A stretch of 64,000 nucleotides of DNA, taken from Rhizobium sp. BT03 (GTDB lineage: Bacteria > Pseudomonadota > Alphaproteobacteria > Rhizobiales > Rhizobiaceae). Under the pieces are notes generated by a model. The model did no database searches. It was not told where the DNA came from and worked only from the letters and a program-made list of their open reading frames with translations. Positions 8,583 through 17,674 of this stretch are shown here, one piece after another. The stretch lies in NCBI RefSeq assembly GCF_030053155.1, contig NZ_CP125642.1:434001-498000 (forward strand), in the 5' to 3' direction. Made by a program: the position numbers and the translations under genes. Each line of letters opens with the position of its first letter. Position 1 is the stretch's first letter.

Positions 8583-9732
8583 GATCGGCCTCCGGATTTG
8601 TCTCCAGCGGCGGAGCGACGACGCGGACGACGTGAAGCGGAATGCGCTCATCCGAATGAAGGACGACAAGAGCGGCCGCATGCGCGCCGGCCAGCTGCAA
8701 CGCCTCGATGATCGGCCGGATGGATCGCTCTTCGGCCGCGGGACGGTCCGTGGGAAAGGAACGGCCCCCCTTTGCGAGCTGCAGCCGCCAGGCGGCCAGT
8801 TCGCCGGCGTCGGCATGGGCGTAAAGCTCCGTCCTGATATCGTCGCGCGCCGCCGAAATAACCCCGAGGCGGGACTGGCAGGCTTCCAGCAAGGCGCTGG
8901 TCAGCGCCCTGTTGTGGCTGACATCGCAGCCGAAGCCTTCCGCCGGCAGCGGCGCAAAGGGGGCCCGGCTGGCATCTTCCATGACGTGGCACCAGTAGAC
9001 CGGCAGCGCGTGCGGCGTCGGGATCTGCCAGATGCCGACGACAAAACCTGCCTGGGAAAGCCGCCGCATGATGTCGCCGGCGTTTCCCGATTGCACGGAC
9101 CGGCTGTCGATCTGGCAGCGGTCGAAGAAATGCGGCGTCTTCATCGCCGTGCAGCGGGCCTGCCGCTCCAGGATCTCCAGGCAGGCATGCAGGACAGCGC
9201 CTTGCAGGCTCGTGCCTGCGGCAAGGCCCGTCGTGTCCCGGGCGATCCAATGGGGATGCGGCGACGGGACGATGTAGGCGGTATCGACCAGGGCAAGCGG
9301 TACGGCCATTTTCCGCCCCGAAAGGAGATCCAGCCCGGCAATCCAGGAGAGCATCGCCTCGTCCCGGCCGGTGCCGACGTGCGACCAGTCTCCCCTTACG
9401 TTCATGTCTCGCAGGCTTGCGGTGAAGATGCGCGCCTGATCAATCCGCTCCGAGGCCCAGCCTTCGAGGGATTCCATCAGGCCCGATATCGCCGCCAGGG
9501 GAAAGGTCAGCCCCTTGCCCTGGCTGACGGCGACGGAGCGTGAGTGCGGCCGCACGACCTGGACAACGGGAACGCCGATCCAGTCGAGCTCGGTGATCGA
9601 GCCGAGCCTGGTGATGCCATAGTCCTTTCTGCGCGCAAGGATGCGCTGCACCGTCTGCCGGGGATCGGGCGGCGAGGGGGGCCGGATATTGAAGACGGTA
9701 TCGAGGATGTTATCGAGCGTCTGTTCGTCCAT
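8572..9732 (-). CDS. ycaO: YcaO-domain cyclodehydratase/thioamide-forming enzyme
   Basis: YcaO proteins use ATP to activate peptide backbone amides, giving azolines or, with TfuA, thioamides. The nucleotide- and Mg-binding pattern is present: SQGKGLTFPLAAISGLMESLEGW (E-x-x-E near residues 87-90) and HACLEILERQ (E-x-x-E-R near 186-190). The C-terminus ends VVRVVAPPLETNPE and lacks the PxPxP tail of azoline-forming TOMM enzymes, which fits a TfuA-partnered enzyme. ATG 9732 is chosen over the adjacent GTG 9735 because AGGA lies just upstream. It starts 19 bp after the stop of the large cyclase gene and overlaps tfuA. No E1-like or dehydrogenase partner is visible nearby. Confidence 0.88.
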   Translation of the reverse strand: MDEQTLDNILDTVFNIRPPSPPDPRQTVQRILARRKDYGITRLGSITELDWIGVPVVQVVRPHSRSVAVSQGKGLTFPLAAISGLMESLEGWASERIDQARIFTASLRDMNVRGDWSHVGTGRDEAMLSWIAGLDLLSGRKMAVPLALVDTAYIVPSPHPHWIARDTTGLAAGTSLQGAVLHACLEILERQARCTAMKTPHFFDRCQIDSRSVQSGNAGDIMRRLSQAGFVVGIWQIPTPHALPVYWCHVMEDASRAPFAPLPAEGFGCDVSHNRALTSALLEACQSRLGVISAARDDIRTELYAHADAGELAAWRLQLAKGGRSFPTDRPAAEERSIRPIIEALQLAGAHAAALVVLHSDERIPLHVVRVVAPPLETNPEADLAG

Positions 9733-9751
9733 CACATCCTGCCGTCCGAGG

Positions 9752-12700
9752 TTAAAATATCGCCAGCCCGTTCAATGTGCGCCTTGCTCTTTCGGCCAGC
9801 CAGCCGGCCTTCTGGCTTTCGGCAATCTGGATGGCGCGTGTCAGGTCCCTTTTTATCGATGCCGGCGGCTCGTTCAGATCACGCCTCAGTTTGGCGCTGC
9901 GGCGGTAGAGTTCGGCAAGCCAGAAGGATTGGCCGCTGCTGCGCCCGACATCGATGGCATTCTGGACGGTCGCCAGGGCTTCGGCCGACCGGCCGAGATG
10001 CTGCAGCACTTGCGCATGCATGTCGCTGTGCATGGAAAAATTGTCATCGGTGCCCAATTGCTGCTGGAGAGCAAGGCCACCGGCAAAACGCTCTTCGCCG
10101 CCTGCTGCGGACGACGTCATCAGCTCCGCCCAGCCGCAATACATGTTGGCCCGCGCCTGGCTTGCCGCCAGCCCGTGCCGCTCGGCGAGCGACAGCATCT
10201 GTTCGCCGAGTGCATGAACATCGTCATATCGGCTTTGGCAGCGGGCAAGCACCATGGCGTAATAGAGCGCATGCACCATGCTGCCGGCGTGATCCGTGGC
10301 GTTCGCCCATTCCAGGCATTGTTCGATCGCACTTTCGCTCGCGCCGGTTTCGTCGAGCAGCAGGTAGGAGAGGGCGCTTTCGCCCAAGCCGCAGACTTTG
10401 GCGTCATGTCCGCCGAAGAAGGCTCGATTCCGCACCGCGCTTTCGGGGTCATAGAGAGTAAGGCCTTCGGCCACACAATCGAGACAAAACTCATGCTCGC
10501 CGGCATGGAAGCTCGTCGCCCAGCCGCAATGATAGGATTGAAGCCTTGTCTCGCGATCTTCGACGGCCTGCATGTCGCCGACGAGAATGCGCGCTCGCGA
10601 CTGCTGGGTCAGAATGTTGGGGGCGGTGAACCACCATCCCCAATAGACCGGGAAATGTTTCGCGCGCACGGCCGAGGACTGTTTGCGCAGAAGCTGCATG
10701 GCGCGGGCATAGACCCGCCGCGCGCTCTCCGATCCCTCGCCTTCGAGTGCGCTCGCCACGAGGCCTTGAAGTTCGAACAGGCTGAGCGCCAGTTCGGTGC
10801 GGTCGGGGTGGCGCCGGGAAAGGCTGTCGACCTCTTCGGCGCAGAGTTCGAGCGAGACGTTTGCCTCCTGCATTGCCGAGCGGAGAACGCTTGCCTCCGC
10901 CGCCGCCAGGGCAAATCGGGCAGCAGCGTCATGCAGGCCCGCTTCGGCACACTGCCAAGCGGCGATCGCCGCCGGCAGGCTGGGTTTTCCCTCGCCGATC
11001 AGGAAATCTGCGATCCGCCGGTGGATGCGACGGCGGTCGCTCTTGAGAAGACTGCTGTAGGCCGCTTCTTGCGCCAGCACGTGCCGGAACTGATAGGAGC
11101 CACGCGTGACGGTCGAGCGCTCGATGATGCCTTGAGACAGAAGCCGCTCGATATCGACGTCGACGGTGCGGCGGCTGCCCGCTTCGACGAGATAGGTGAG
11201 CAGCGAGACGCTGAATTCGCGGCCGATGACACTGGCAAATTGCGCCGCCCGGCGGGCCGAACCGGTCGCAGCAAGCCTCGCGGACAGCAGATCGTTGAGC
11301 GAGGTGACGCCGCCTTCCAGCAGCAGCCCTTTCCATTCCGAGAGTGATTTGCCCAATGGCTGCCTTGCGCGGAAGAAACTGGCGAGTTCTTCCGCGTAGA
11401 GCGGCATGCCGTCGCATTGGTCGAGAATGAAATCCGAGAGGCCGGGCGGGGGATGCTCCCGCCAGATCGAGGCGACGAGATCGCGAACCGCGGCAGCCGT
11501 CAGCCCTGGCAGTTCGATCTCGCTTGCAAGCGCGAGTGATCGCCGGATTCTCGATGTCTGAATGACGAGGATCGGAAGCCCGGCGGCCAGCGATCCCAGC
11601 CTGTCGATCAGCTCCAGCGTCATGTCGTCGGCCCAGTGTACGTCCTCAAAGACGAGGAGCGTCGGGACCGCCTTGCATGTCAGAATGTCGGCGGCGGCTT
11701 CGATGACTTTTCGCCGGAAGGCGCGCCCGGAGAGATCAGAGACGCGGATATTGCGCGACGTCGCCGGCGAACGCTCGGCGGTGAAGGCGAGGATGGCGTC
11801 GGCGACGGCTGCATCGACGTCCCGGCCGGAGGCGTGAAGAGCCCGCATAAAGGCGTCCTTGTCGCCATCCTTCAGGACCGAGGGTTCGGCGGCCAGCCGT
11901 TCGAGAAACGAAACGAAGGGATGCAGCGGCTGGCTCTCCAGGCGCCTGCCGCACTGAAAGATTACTGTCTCATGCGCAGTCTGCCGCAGAGTTTCGGCGA
12001 ATTCGCCGACCAGCCTGGATTTGCCGATGCCGGCCTCGCCGACGACGGCGATCAGACGTCCCTTGCCGCCGACGGCCGAATTCCAGGCGCTGGAGAGGGC
12101 GGCAAGCTCCTTCTCTCTGCCTCGGATCGGCCTGTCCCCTGCCTCAGGCGGCGATGGCTCGGCGGTCGATCGATCGCGCTCCTGCGGGCGCCACAGCGCA
12201 ATCGGATGTTCGAACCCCTTGAGCCTTGCCTCCCGCAGCAGGCTGTAGTCGAATTTCTGCCGGGTGAGCTGAACCGTGGAATCGGCGACAAGGACGGAAT
12301 TGGGATCGGCCTCGGCTTGCAGGCGGGCGGCCAGAACCGGCGCAGTGCCGACGATCTCATCGCCGGCCGTGGAGAAGACGACAAGACCGGTGGCCACCCC
12401 GATCCGCAGCCGGAACGGCCTGCGTGCCTTGGCTTTGGTCTGGGCCTCGGTCTGCGTCTGGGCCCCGGCCACGACGCGCAGCAGCTCCAGAGAAGCGCGC
12501 ACCGCGCTTTCAGCGGCATCTTCGGACTGTTCGGGATAGCCGAAGAAACAGCATCCGCCATCGCCGAGCCGCTGATGAAGAAATCCCCCGTGCTTTTTGA
12601 TGATCGCTTCGGCGCTTTGATGTAACGCCGACACGGACCGGAAGAATTTCTCCGGCTCGCTGCGCAACAACAGTTCCGTGGAGCCGACGATGTCATAGAA

Positions 12701-12760
12701 AAGGGCAGTGACCTGTCGCCGTTCACCTGTAAACCGAATCCGTGCGTCGAGGGTTTTCAT
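9752..12760 (-). CDS. class III cyclase-like domain + STAND/AAA ATPase + helical repeats, probable sensor of the YcaO operon
   Basis: This is a 1002-aa signalling protein. Residues 12-185 form a class III nucleotide cyclase domain with metal-binding D23 and D67. The usual substrate Lys position (D67 minus 4) is Q63 and the transition-state Asn position is V142, while R146 is kept, so catalysis may be weak or lost. A Gln/Thr/Lys-rich low-complexity stretch (101-112) sits inside the domain. Residues about 210-500 form a STAND-type ATPase with Walker A GEAGIGKS (241-248) and Walker B TLLVFEDVHWAD. The rest is helical repeat, TPR-like, and there is no DNA-binding domain. It is the first gene of the tight run leading into ycaO and tfuA, so it probably senses a ligand or partner protein for that pathway. 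Confidence 0.88.
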   Translation of the reverse strand: MKTLDARIRFTGERRQVTALFYDIVGSTELLLRSEPEKFFRSVSALHQSAEAIIKKHGGFLHQRLGDGGCCFFGYPEQSEDAAESAVRASLELLRVVAGAQTQTEAQTKAKARRPFRLRIGVATGLVVFSTAGDEIVGTAPVLAARLQAEADPNSVLVADSTVQLTRQKFDYSLLREARLKGFEHPIALWRPQERDRSTAEPSPPEAGDRPIRGREKELAALSSAWNSAVGGKGRLIAVVGEAGIGKSRLVGEFAETLRQTAHETVIFQCGRRLESQPLHPFVSFLERLAAEPSVLKDGDKDAFMRALHASGRDVDAAVADAILAFTAERSPATSRNIRVSDLSGRAFRRKVIEAAADILTCKAVPTLLVFEDVHWADDMTLELIDRLGSLAAGLPILVIQTSRIRRSLALASEIELPGLTAAAVRDLVASIWREHPPPGLSDFILDQCDGMPLYAEELASFFRARQPLGKSLSEWKGLLLEGGVTSLNDLLSARLAATGSARRAAQFASVIGREFSVSLLTYLVEAGSRRTVDVDIERLLSQGIIERSTVTRGSYQFRHVLAQEAAYSSLLKSDRRRIHRRIADFLIGEGKPSLPAAIAAWQCAEAGLHDAAARFALAAAEASVLRSAMQEANVSLELCAEEVDSLSRRHPDRTELALSLFELQGLVASALEGEGSESARRVYARAMQLLRKQSSAVRAKHFPVYWGWWFTAPNILTQQSRARILVGDMQAVEDRETRLQSYHCGWATSFHAGEHEFCLDCVAEGLTLYDPESAVRNRAFFGGHDAKVCGLGESALSYLLLDETGASESAIEQCLEWANATDHAGSMVHALYYAMVLARCQSRYDDVHALGEQMLSLAERHGLAASQARANMYCGWAELMTSSAAGGEERFAGGLALQQQLGTDDNFSMHSDMHAQVLQHLGRSAEALATVQNAIDVGRSSGQSFWLAELYRRSAKLRRDLNEPPASIKRDLTRAIQIAESQKAGWLAERARRTLNGLAIF

Positions 12761-12868
12761 AGCGGGGCGCCCAACACCACTGAAGCCGTATTCAGGACAT
12801 CCGATTTAATGCCTGCATGCAAGCTTTTCGTGCGGTAATGCTAATATATTCTGCTGTTCGCTTACGGT

Positions 12869-15478
12869 TCAGACAGTCTCCGCCATCACCGTACGTCGGG
12901 CCATGCCGCGAGCCATTGCTATCCCGCCAAGCAGATTGCGAAGGTCGGCCGCGATTTTGTTGGCGATGACGCCGAGCGCCAGGCCGCCTGATATCGCCAG
13001 CAGATGAAAGAGGGGAGCCGGCAGCACGGCCGCTGCCTCAGGCATCAGCAGTTCCGGCACGAAACGGTGCAGCAGGTAGGTTGGGAAAGCCGAAACGGCG
13101 ATCAGCGTCACCAGACGCCCCAGCCGCACGGGCAAGTGAATGCGCGGCAGGTAGAGAAGGGCGAGAAGCGCTGCGAAGATCGTCAGATATTTGACCGTCG
13201 TGCCGATCCAGAGCGTTTCCCAGAAAGCGAGATAACCGAGCACGGCGGCGGCAATCGCCGTCAGGATGATCCGCTGCGCCTTCCTGCCGGCAAGGCCCGC
13301 GCACCAGCCGAACATGGCGAGATGCAGGCCCCAGTAGAGGGTGAAAATCTGCCGCCTGCCGACATCGAAGAGGAGCGGCAGCGAAAACCGCGCCGCGACC
13401 GCCAGCGCCAGCAGCGCGAGCGAGAAGGCGAAGGGTTGCGCTCGCGCCAGCCTGCGCACATCAGGCACGGCAAAAACCATTAAGAAGACGAGAAGTGTCT
13501 GCGCATAGGTTTCGATGAACCAGTAGAGATAGGGAAGCATCTCGTGGCGCTCCGGCTCGGCATAACCGAAATTGCCGGTCAGCGTGACCGAGGCCCAGGG
13601 AACGGTGCGCCAGGCGAGGCCATAGGCGGCGACGATGAGAAAATAGGGAACGAGGACGTTGATTGCCGGCCGCAGCGCAGGGCGGAAATTGCCGGCGAGG
13701 AAATGGCCCGACTGGAAGCGCGCCAGGCTGAAGCCGACGAGGAGCAGCATCACCCCCGATCCGCCGGGAATGGGCCAGAGCATTTGGTGATGGACCACGA
13801 CGAGCAGGATGGCGATCGCCCTCAGCACCAGATCGGTCGGCAGCGCCCTGACCTCGGCGCTATCGGTCCGTGCAGGCTGCGGGGCGACATCGAGCGCGGC
13901 GATCGCCGTCTGCTCCCAGCCCTCCGGCAGCGCGATACCCAGCCTGTCGAGTTCCATCGTCAATTGCAGGAAGCGCAGTGAATCGCCGCCGAGCGAGACG
14001 AAGCTGTCGTTGCGGCTGACCCTGTGGGGATAGAAGACCCTGCTATAGGCATCGAGCACGCTGACCGCCGCGGCGCGGCTCGTTTGGCGCGTCGTCAGCA
14101 TCTCTTCGCTGAGACCGGCATAGTCGATCTTGCCGGAGGCAAGCCTCGGCAGCTCTTGTCGCGCCCTGACGGAGATCAGGCTCGCCGGAAGATGGCTCGC
14201 TTCGACGAGCACATCAAGCGCCCGGTCGGCGTCACGCGCATCGGTCACATAGGCCTGCAGACCGTGATCGTCACCGACAACGGCCGCCGCGATCCCCTTC
14301 TCCGCCAGACCCTGCTCCATGATGTCGAAGCCGATCCGCAGCCCGGCGATCTTGGCGAAACGGCTCTTGCGGCCGACGATCCTGTAGAAGCCGTCCTCGT
14401 CGCGCATGGCGATGTCGCCGGTCTTCAATGCCGCGACCTCGGCGCCGCGCCGAAGATCGGCGCGGTCGGCGCCGTAGCCCATCATCACGTTCGGGCCGGC
14501 ATAGACGAGCTCTCCGGCAACATCAGGTCGGTCGAGCGGATGCCCGTCATCGTCGACGAGGCTCAGGCTGCCGCCGGGAATGGCGATGCCGATCCGCTCC
14601 TCATTGTCGCCCAGGCTTTCCGGCGGCACGAAGGCGATGCGGGCGGCTGCCTCGGTCTGGCCGTACATGACGAAGAGGCGGCCGCCGTTTGCGCGCATAT
14701 GGTCGCGGTAGAGGCGGATGAGCTCGGGCGCCAGCCGTCCGCCGGCCACCGTCATGAAGCGCAGCGCCTTGAATTCGTGGCTTCGGAAGCGCGTCCTTTC
14801 CATCAGCTCATAGGAATAGGGCACGCCCGAAAGATTGGTGCAGCCGCTGTCGCCGAGCAGTTTTGCAAAATCCTCGCTCACCACGGAGACGCCGGGAATG
14901 AAGATGCTGCCGCCGGCAACGAGATGCGAATGGAGGACGGAGAGGCCGTAGGAATAGTGAAGCGGCAGAACGAGGGCGGTTCTGTCGGCGGGGGAGAGCT
15001 CGAGATAGTCAGCGATCGCGCGCGCATTGGCGTCAAGACTGGCATAGGAAAGGCGCACGGCTTTCGCGGACCCGGAACTGCCTGAGGTCTTCAGCAGCAA
15101 GGCGAGATCCGGATGCAGCGGCGCGTCGTTTTGCCCGGGCCGGCTTTCTTCGACGAGCCGCCAGCGGCCGTCGGCCGGCCGGTAGGTGAAATCCGGCTGA
15201 AAGGCTGACAGAAACTCTTGCCATTGCCTGTCATCGCAGGGCGGCAGCATCGCCACCGCATGGCCGGCGCGCAACGCGCCGAGATAGGCGACGATCGCAT
15301 GTTCCGAGAGATCAGCCGAAATCGCCACAAGCCGCTTTTCCCCCCGTCCCAGCCGCTCGGCAAAGCGCTGCGTCTGGGCGTCGAGATCGGCATAGGAGAG
15401 CGTGCGACCGTCGGCGAAGATAAGGGCTGGGCGCTGATCGGCGCGAGCGATTTCAGAAAACAGGTCGGCGGGGATCAT
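12869..15478 (-). CDS. adenylation-carrier-acyltransferase fusion (A-PCP-AT3)
   Basis: This 869-aa protein joins three parts. An AMP-forming adenylation domain (about 1-450) has LLKTSGSSGSAKAV, MYGQTEAAAR, LKTGDIAMRDEDG and a final SGKIDY lysine motif. A carrier domain (about 470-540) has its phosphopantetheine serine at S500 in SLGGDSLRFL. A membrane acyltransferase-3 domain (about 550-850) begins with LRAIAILLVVVHHQ and has roughly ten hydrophobic segments. The logic is to activate an acid, hold it as a thioester and hand it across or onto the membrane, like Dlt or Alm systems but in one chain. The substrate and acceptor are not readable. It lies 108 bp upstream of the cyclase-STAND gene on the same strand, so it could belong to the same operon or simply neighbour it. 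Confidence 0.88.
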   Translation of the reverse strand: MIPADLFSEIARADQRPALIFADGRTLSYADLDAQTQRFAERLGRGEKRLVAISADLSEHAIVAYLGALRAGHAVAMLPPCDDRQWQEFLSAFQPDFTYRPADGRWRLVEESRPGQNDAPLHPDLALLLKTSGSSGSAKAVRLSYASLDANARAIADYLELSPADRTALVLPLHYSYGLSVLHSHLVAGGSIFIPGVSVVSEDFAKLLGDSGCTNLSGVPYSYELMERTRFRSHEFKALRFMTVAGGRLAPELIRLYRDHMRANGGRLFVMYGQTEAAARIAFVPPESLGDNEERIGIAIPGGSLSLVDDDGHPLDRPDVAGELVYAGPNVMMGYGADRADLRRGAEVAALKTGDIAMRDEDGFYRIVGRKSRFAKIAGLRIGFDIMEQGLAEKGIAAAVVGDDHGLQAYVTDARDADRALDVLVEASHLPASLISVRARQELPRLASGKIDYAGLSEEMLTTRQTSRAAAVSVLDAYSRVFYPHRVSRNDSFVSLGGDSLRFLQLTMELDRLGIALPEGWEQTAIAALDVAPQPARTDSAEVRALPTDLVLRAIAILLVVVHHQMLWPIPGGSGVMLLLVGFSLARFQSGHFLAGNFRPALRPAINVLVPYFLIVAAYGLAWRTVPWASVTLTGNFGYAEPERHEMLPYLYWFIETYAQTLLVFLMVFAVPDVRRLARAQPFAFSLALLALAVAARFSLPLLFDVGRRQIFTLYWGLHLAMFGWCAGLAGRKAQRIILTAIAAAVLGYLAFWETLWIGTTVKYLTIFAALLALLYLPRIHLPVRLGRLVTLIAVSAFPTYLLHRFVPELLMPEAAAVLPAPLFHLLAISGGLALGVIANKIAADLRNLLGGIAMARGMARRTVMAETV

Positions 15479-15693
15479 GCTTACGCTTCGAATGGCAGAA
15501 ACTGGCGAAGCGGGTATAATCCTTGATAATTGCAGTCAAGTAATTTGCGGCTGTATGACCTCGGTGCGGCGCATTTCGCGCTCGGCTGCGAGAAGGGCGG
15601 CTTCGCGCCCGGCGCAACGGCCGTTAGAACCCCAGGCCCGTCTTATCACGGCCTTCAATCCGGCGAGAAGACATGTGGCCGCCTGCTCACTCG

Positions 15694-17466
15694 TCATTGT
15701 ACGACGCCGGCCTTGCGTAACCCCTCTACGGCGAGCTCGAAATCGTCGGAATTCTTGAAGGGCAAGACTTTGCGGCGGTATTCCAAGGAGAAGTCGGGAT
15801 TGATGCGCAGCACCTCCTGCCACGTCGCCCGAGCCTCTTCGAGACGGCCGAGGTGTCCGTAACAGGCGGCGAGAAGCGCCCGCGAGACATCGGTGACGGG
15901 ATTGCGGCTCACGCGCTGCAGCAACAGTTCGACGGCCTCTTCGTACCTTTGCAGCTGAAACCAGGCCCAGGCCTGAAAGTGGAGAACGACATCCGGAAAG
16001 TAGGGGTTCAGGACCCTTGCCCGATCGAAACAGGCGAGTGCCTCCTCGGATCTGCCTGAATAGAGAAGTGCCTCGCCCAGGCTGACCTGCCCTTCGGCGA
16101 AATTCGGATTGAGGACGATCGCACGCTCGGCCTCGCCGATGGCGCTATCGTGCCGGCGCGAGTAAAGCCTGACCACACTCAGCGCCCAGTGCGCCACGGG
16201 ATCGCTGTCATCCCGCGCTACCGCCAGCGTCGCAGCCTCTTCGGCCTGCTCGATCGATCGCTGCGGCGACGCGCTCCAGCGGTTCAGGTAGTCGAGCCCG
16301 TGGGTCAGGGCGAGGAAGGCGTGCGCCGAGGCGAAGTTCGGGTCCAGTTCGACGGCATGTTGTAAAAGGTTGCGGGCGTCGCTGTTCGTTTGCTTCGTCA
16401 GCCGGTGCCATAGCTCCCGGCCACGCAAGAAGCAGTCATACGCCTCGGGGTGCCCGGTCTGCCCCGGCGCCAGCCTTTTCCGATCGCCCTCCGTCAGGTT
16501 GACCGCCAACGCGTCGACGATCTGCTGCGTGACATCGTCCTGAACCGCGAATATGTCGGTGAGCTCGCGATCGAACCGCTCCGCCCAGAGATGCCCACCG
16601 GTGGTCGCGTCGATGAGCTGCGCGGTGATGCGGACCCTGTTCCCCGATTTGCGGACGCTGCCCTCAAGGACATGCCGGACGCCGAGCTTCGTGCCCACCT
16701 CCTGCACATGGACGTTCTTGCCCTTGAAAGTGAACGACGAATTGCGGGCGATGACGAAGAGCTGCGACAGTTTCGATAGCGCCGTGATAATGTCTTCCGA
16801 GATGCCGTCGGCGAAGTAGTCCTGTTCGGCGTCCCCGCTCATGTTGACGAAGGGCAGGACGGCGATCGACAGCTTCGGCGACGCTGCCGCCCCCGGTTGG
16901 CCCCCCGCGGTTTCCGGGGTCGCGGCTGCCTTGATCCCGGCGCTGCCGACTTGCAGCGAATAGACCCGGATCGGCTCGGCGATGTTCTTGAGTTGCGTGT
17001 TGCCGAGATCGCTGACCGAGAGGTCGAGCCTCGCCTTGACTTGGCGATAGGCATCCTCGGACAGGCAGATCGCGCCCGCCGCGGCGACGCTCTCCAATCG
17101 CGAGGCGATGTTGACGCCGTCGCCCATCAGATCGCCGTCGCTTTCCTCGACGACGTCGCCCAAATGGATACCGATCCGGAACTCGATGCGACGGTCCTGC
17201 GGCACGCCGTCATTGCGCTCCACCATGCCGTTCTGCACCTCGATGGCGCAACGTACGGCGTCCACCACGCTGCGGAACTCGACCAGCGCACCATCGCCGG
17301 TTCGTTTCACCACCCGGCCATGATGCACGGCGATCGTCGGATCGATGAGATCGCTGCGCAGTGCCCGCAACCGCGCCAGGATGCGCTCCTCATCGGCGCC
17401 GGCAAGCCTGCTGTACCCAACCACATCAGCAGCCAGGATTGCAGCCAGCTTTCGGATCTCGCTCAT
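15694..17466 (-). CDS. class III adenylate/guanylate cyclase with TolB-like and TPR domains
   Basis: Residues 1-170 form a class III cyclase with all key residues: metal Asp D14 and D58, substrate Lys K54, and N119 and R123 in GDGVNIASR. A TolB/FlgO-like module follows (about 210-340, beginning SIAVLPFVNMSGD, with YFADGISEDI), then TPR-like helices to residue 590. Proteins of this layout are abundant in rhizobia and are thought to make cAMP in response to unknown cues. The last residues (AVEGLRKAGVVQ) run into a 215-bp gap before the next minus-strand gene. It makes an active contrast with the atypical cyclase domain downstream. Confidence 0.9.
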   Translation of the reverse strand: MSEIRKLAAILAADVVGYSRLAGADEERILARLRALRSDLIDPTIAVHHGRVVKRTGDGALVEFRSVVDAVRCAIEVQNGMVERNDGVPQDRRIEFRIGIHLGDVVEESDGDLMGDGVNIASRLESVAAAGAICLSEDAYRQVKARLDLSVSDLGNTQLKNIAEPIRVYSLQVGSAGIKAAATPETAGGQPGAAASPKLSIAVLPFVNMSGDAEQDYFADGISEDIITALSKLSQLFVIARNSSFTFKGKNVHVQEVGTKLGVRHVLEGSVRKSGNRVRITAQLIDATTGGHLWAERFDRELTDIFAVQDDVTQQIVDALAVNLTEGDRKRLAPGQTGHPEAYDCFLRGRELWHRLTKQTNSDARNLLQHAVELDPNFASAHAFLALTHGLDYLNRWSASPQRSIEQAEEAATLAVARDDSDPVAHWALSVVRLYSRRHDSAIGEAERAIVLNPNFAEGQVSLGEALLYSGRSEEALACFDRARVLNPYFPDVVLHFQAWAWFQLQRYEEAVELLLQRVSRNPVTDVSRALLAACYGHLGRLEEARATWQEVLRINPDFSLEYRRKVLPFKNSDDFELAVEGLRKAGVVQ

Positions 17467-17674
17467 GGCGCCGTCTCCTCCCTTTCAGGATAGCAGGGAG
17501 ACAGAGGGCAAGAAAGAAGTTTTAGCCGCTGGTGAAGCGATCTCGGTTGCGGTCGAGCTGGACGCAGCTGACGTTCTAGCCCCACGCTGACTATGTGCAA
17601 CTTTAACGGGCGTACAGGCGAATTGTTAATGCCCGGCTGTTAACACCGTCATCATCGCAATGACGGATTGAGAC

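Noticed and set aside
8583..8816. Longer N-terminus for the TfuA protein
   Set aside because: It would lie inside ycaO in another frame. TTG 8582 has a GGAGG site and starts at the conserved domain.
12424..12470. Short imperfect repeat encoding a Gln/Thr/Ala/Lys run
   Set aside because: It is in frame inside the cyclase-like domain and is best explained as a low-complexity loop, not a regulatory or CRISPR-like repeat.
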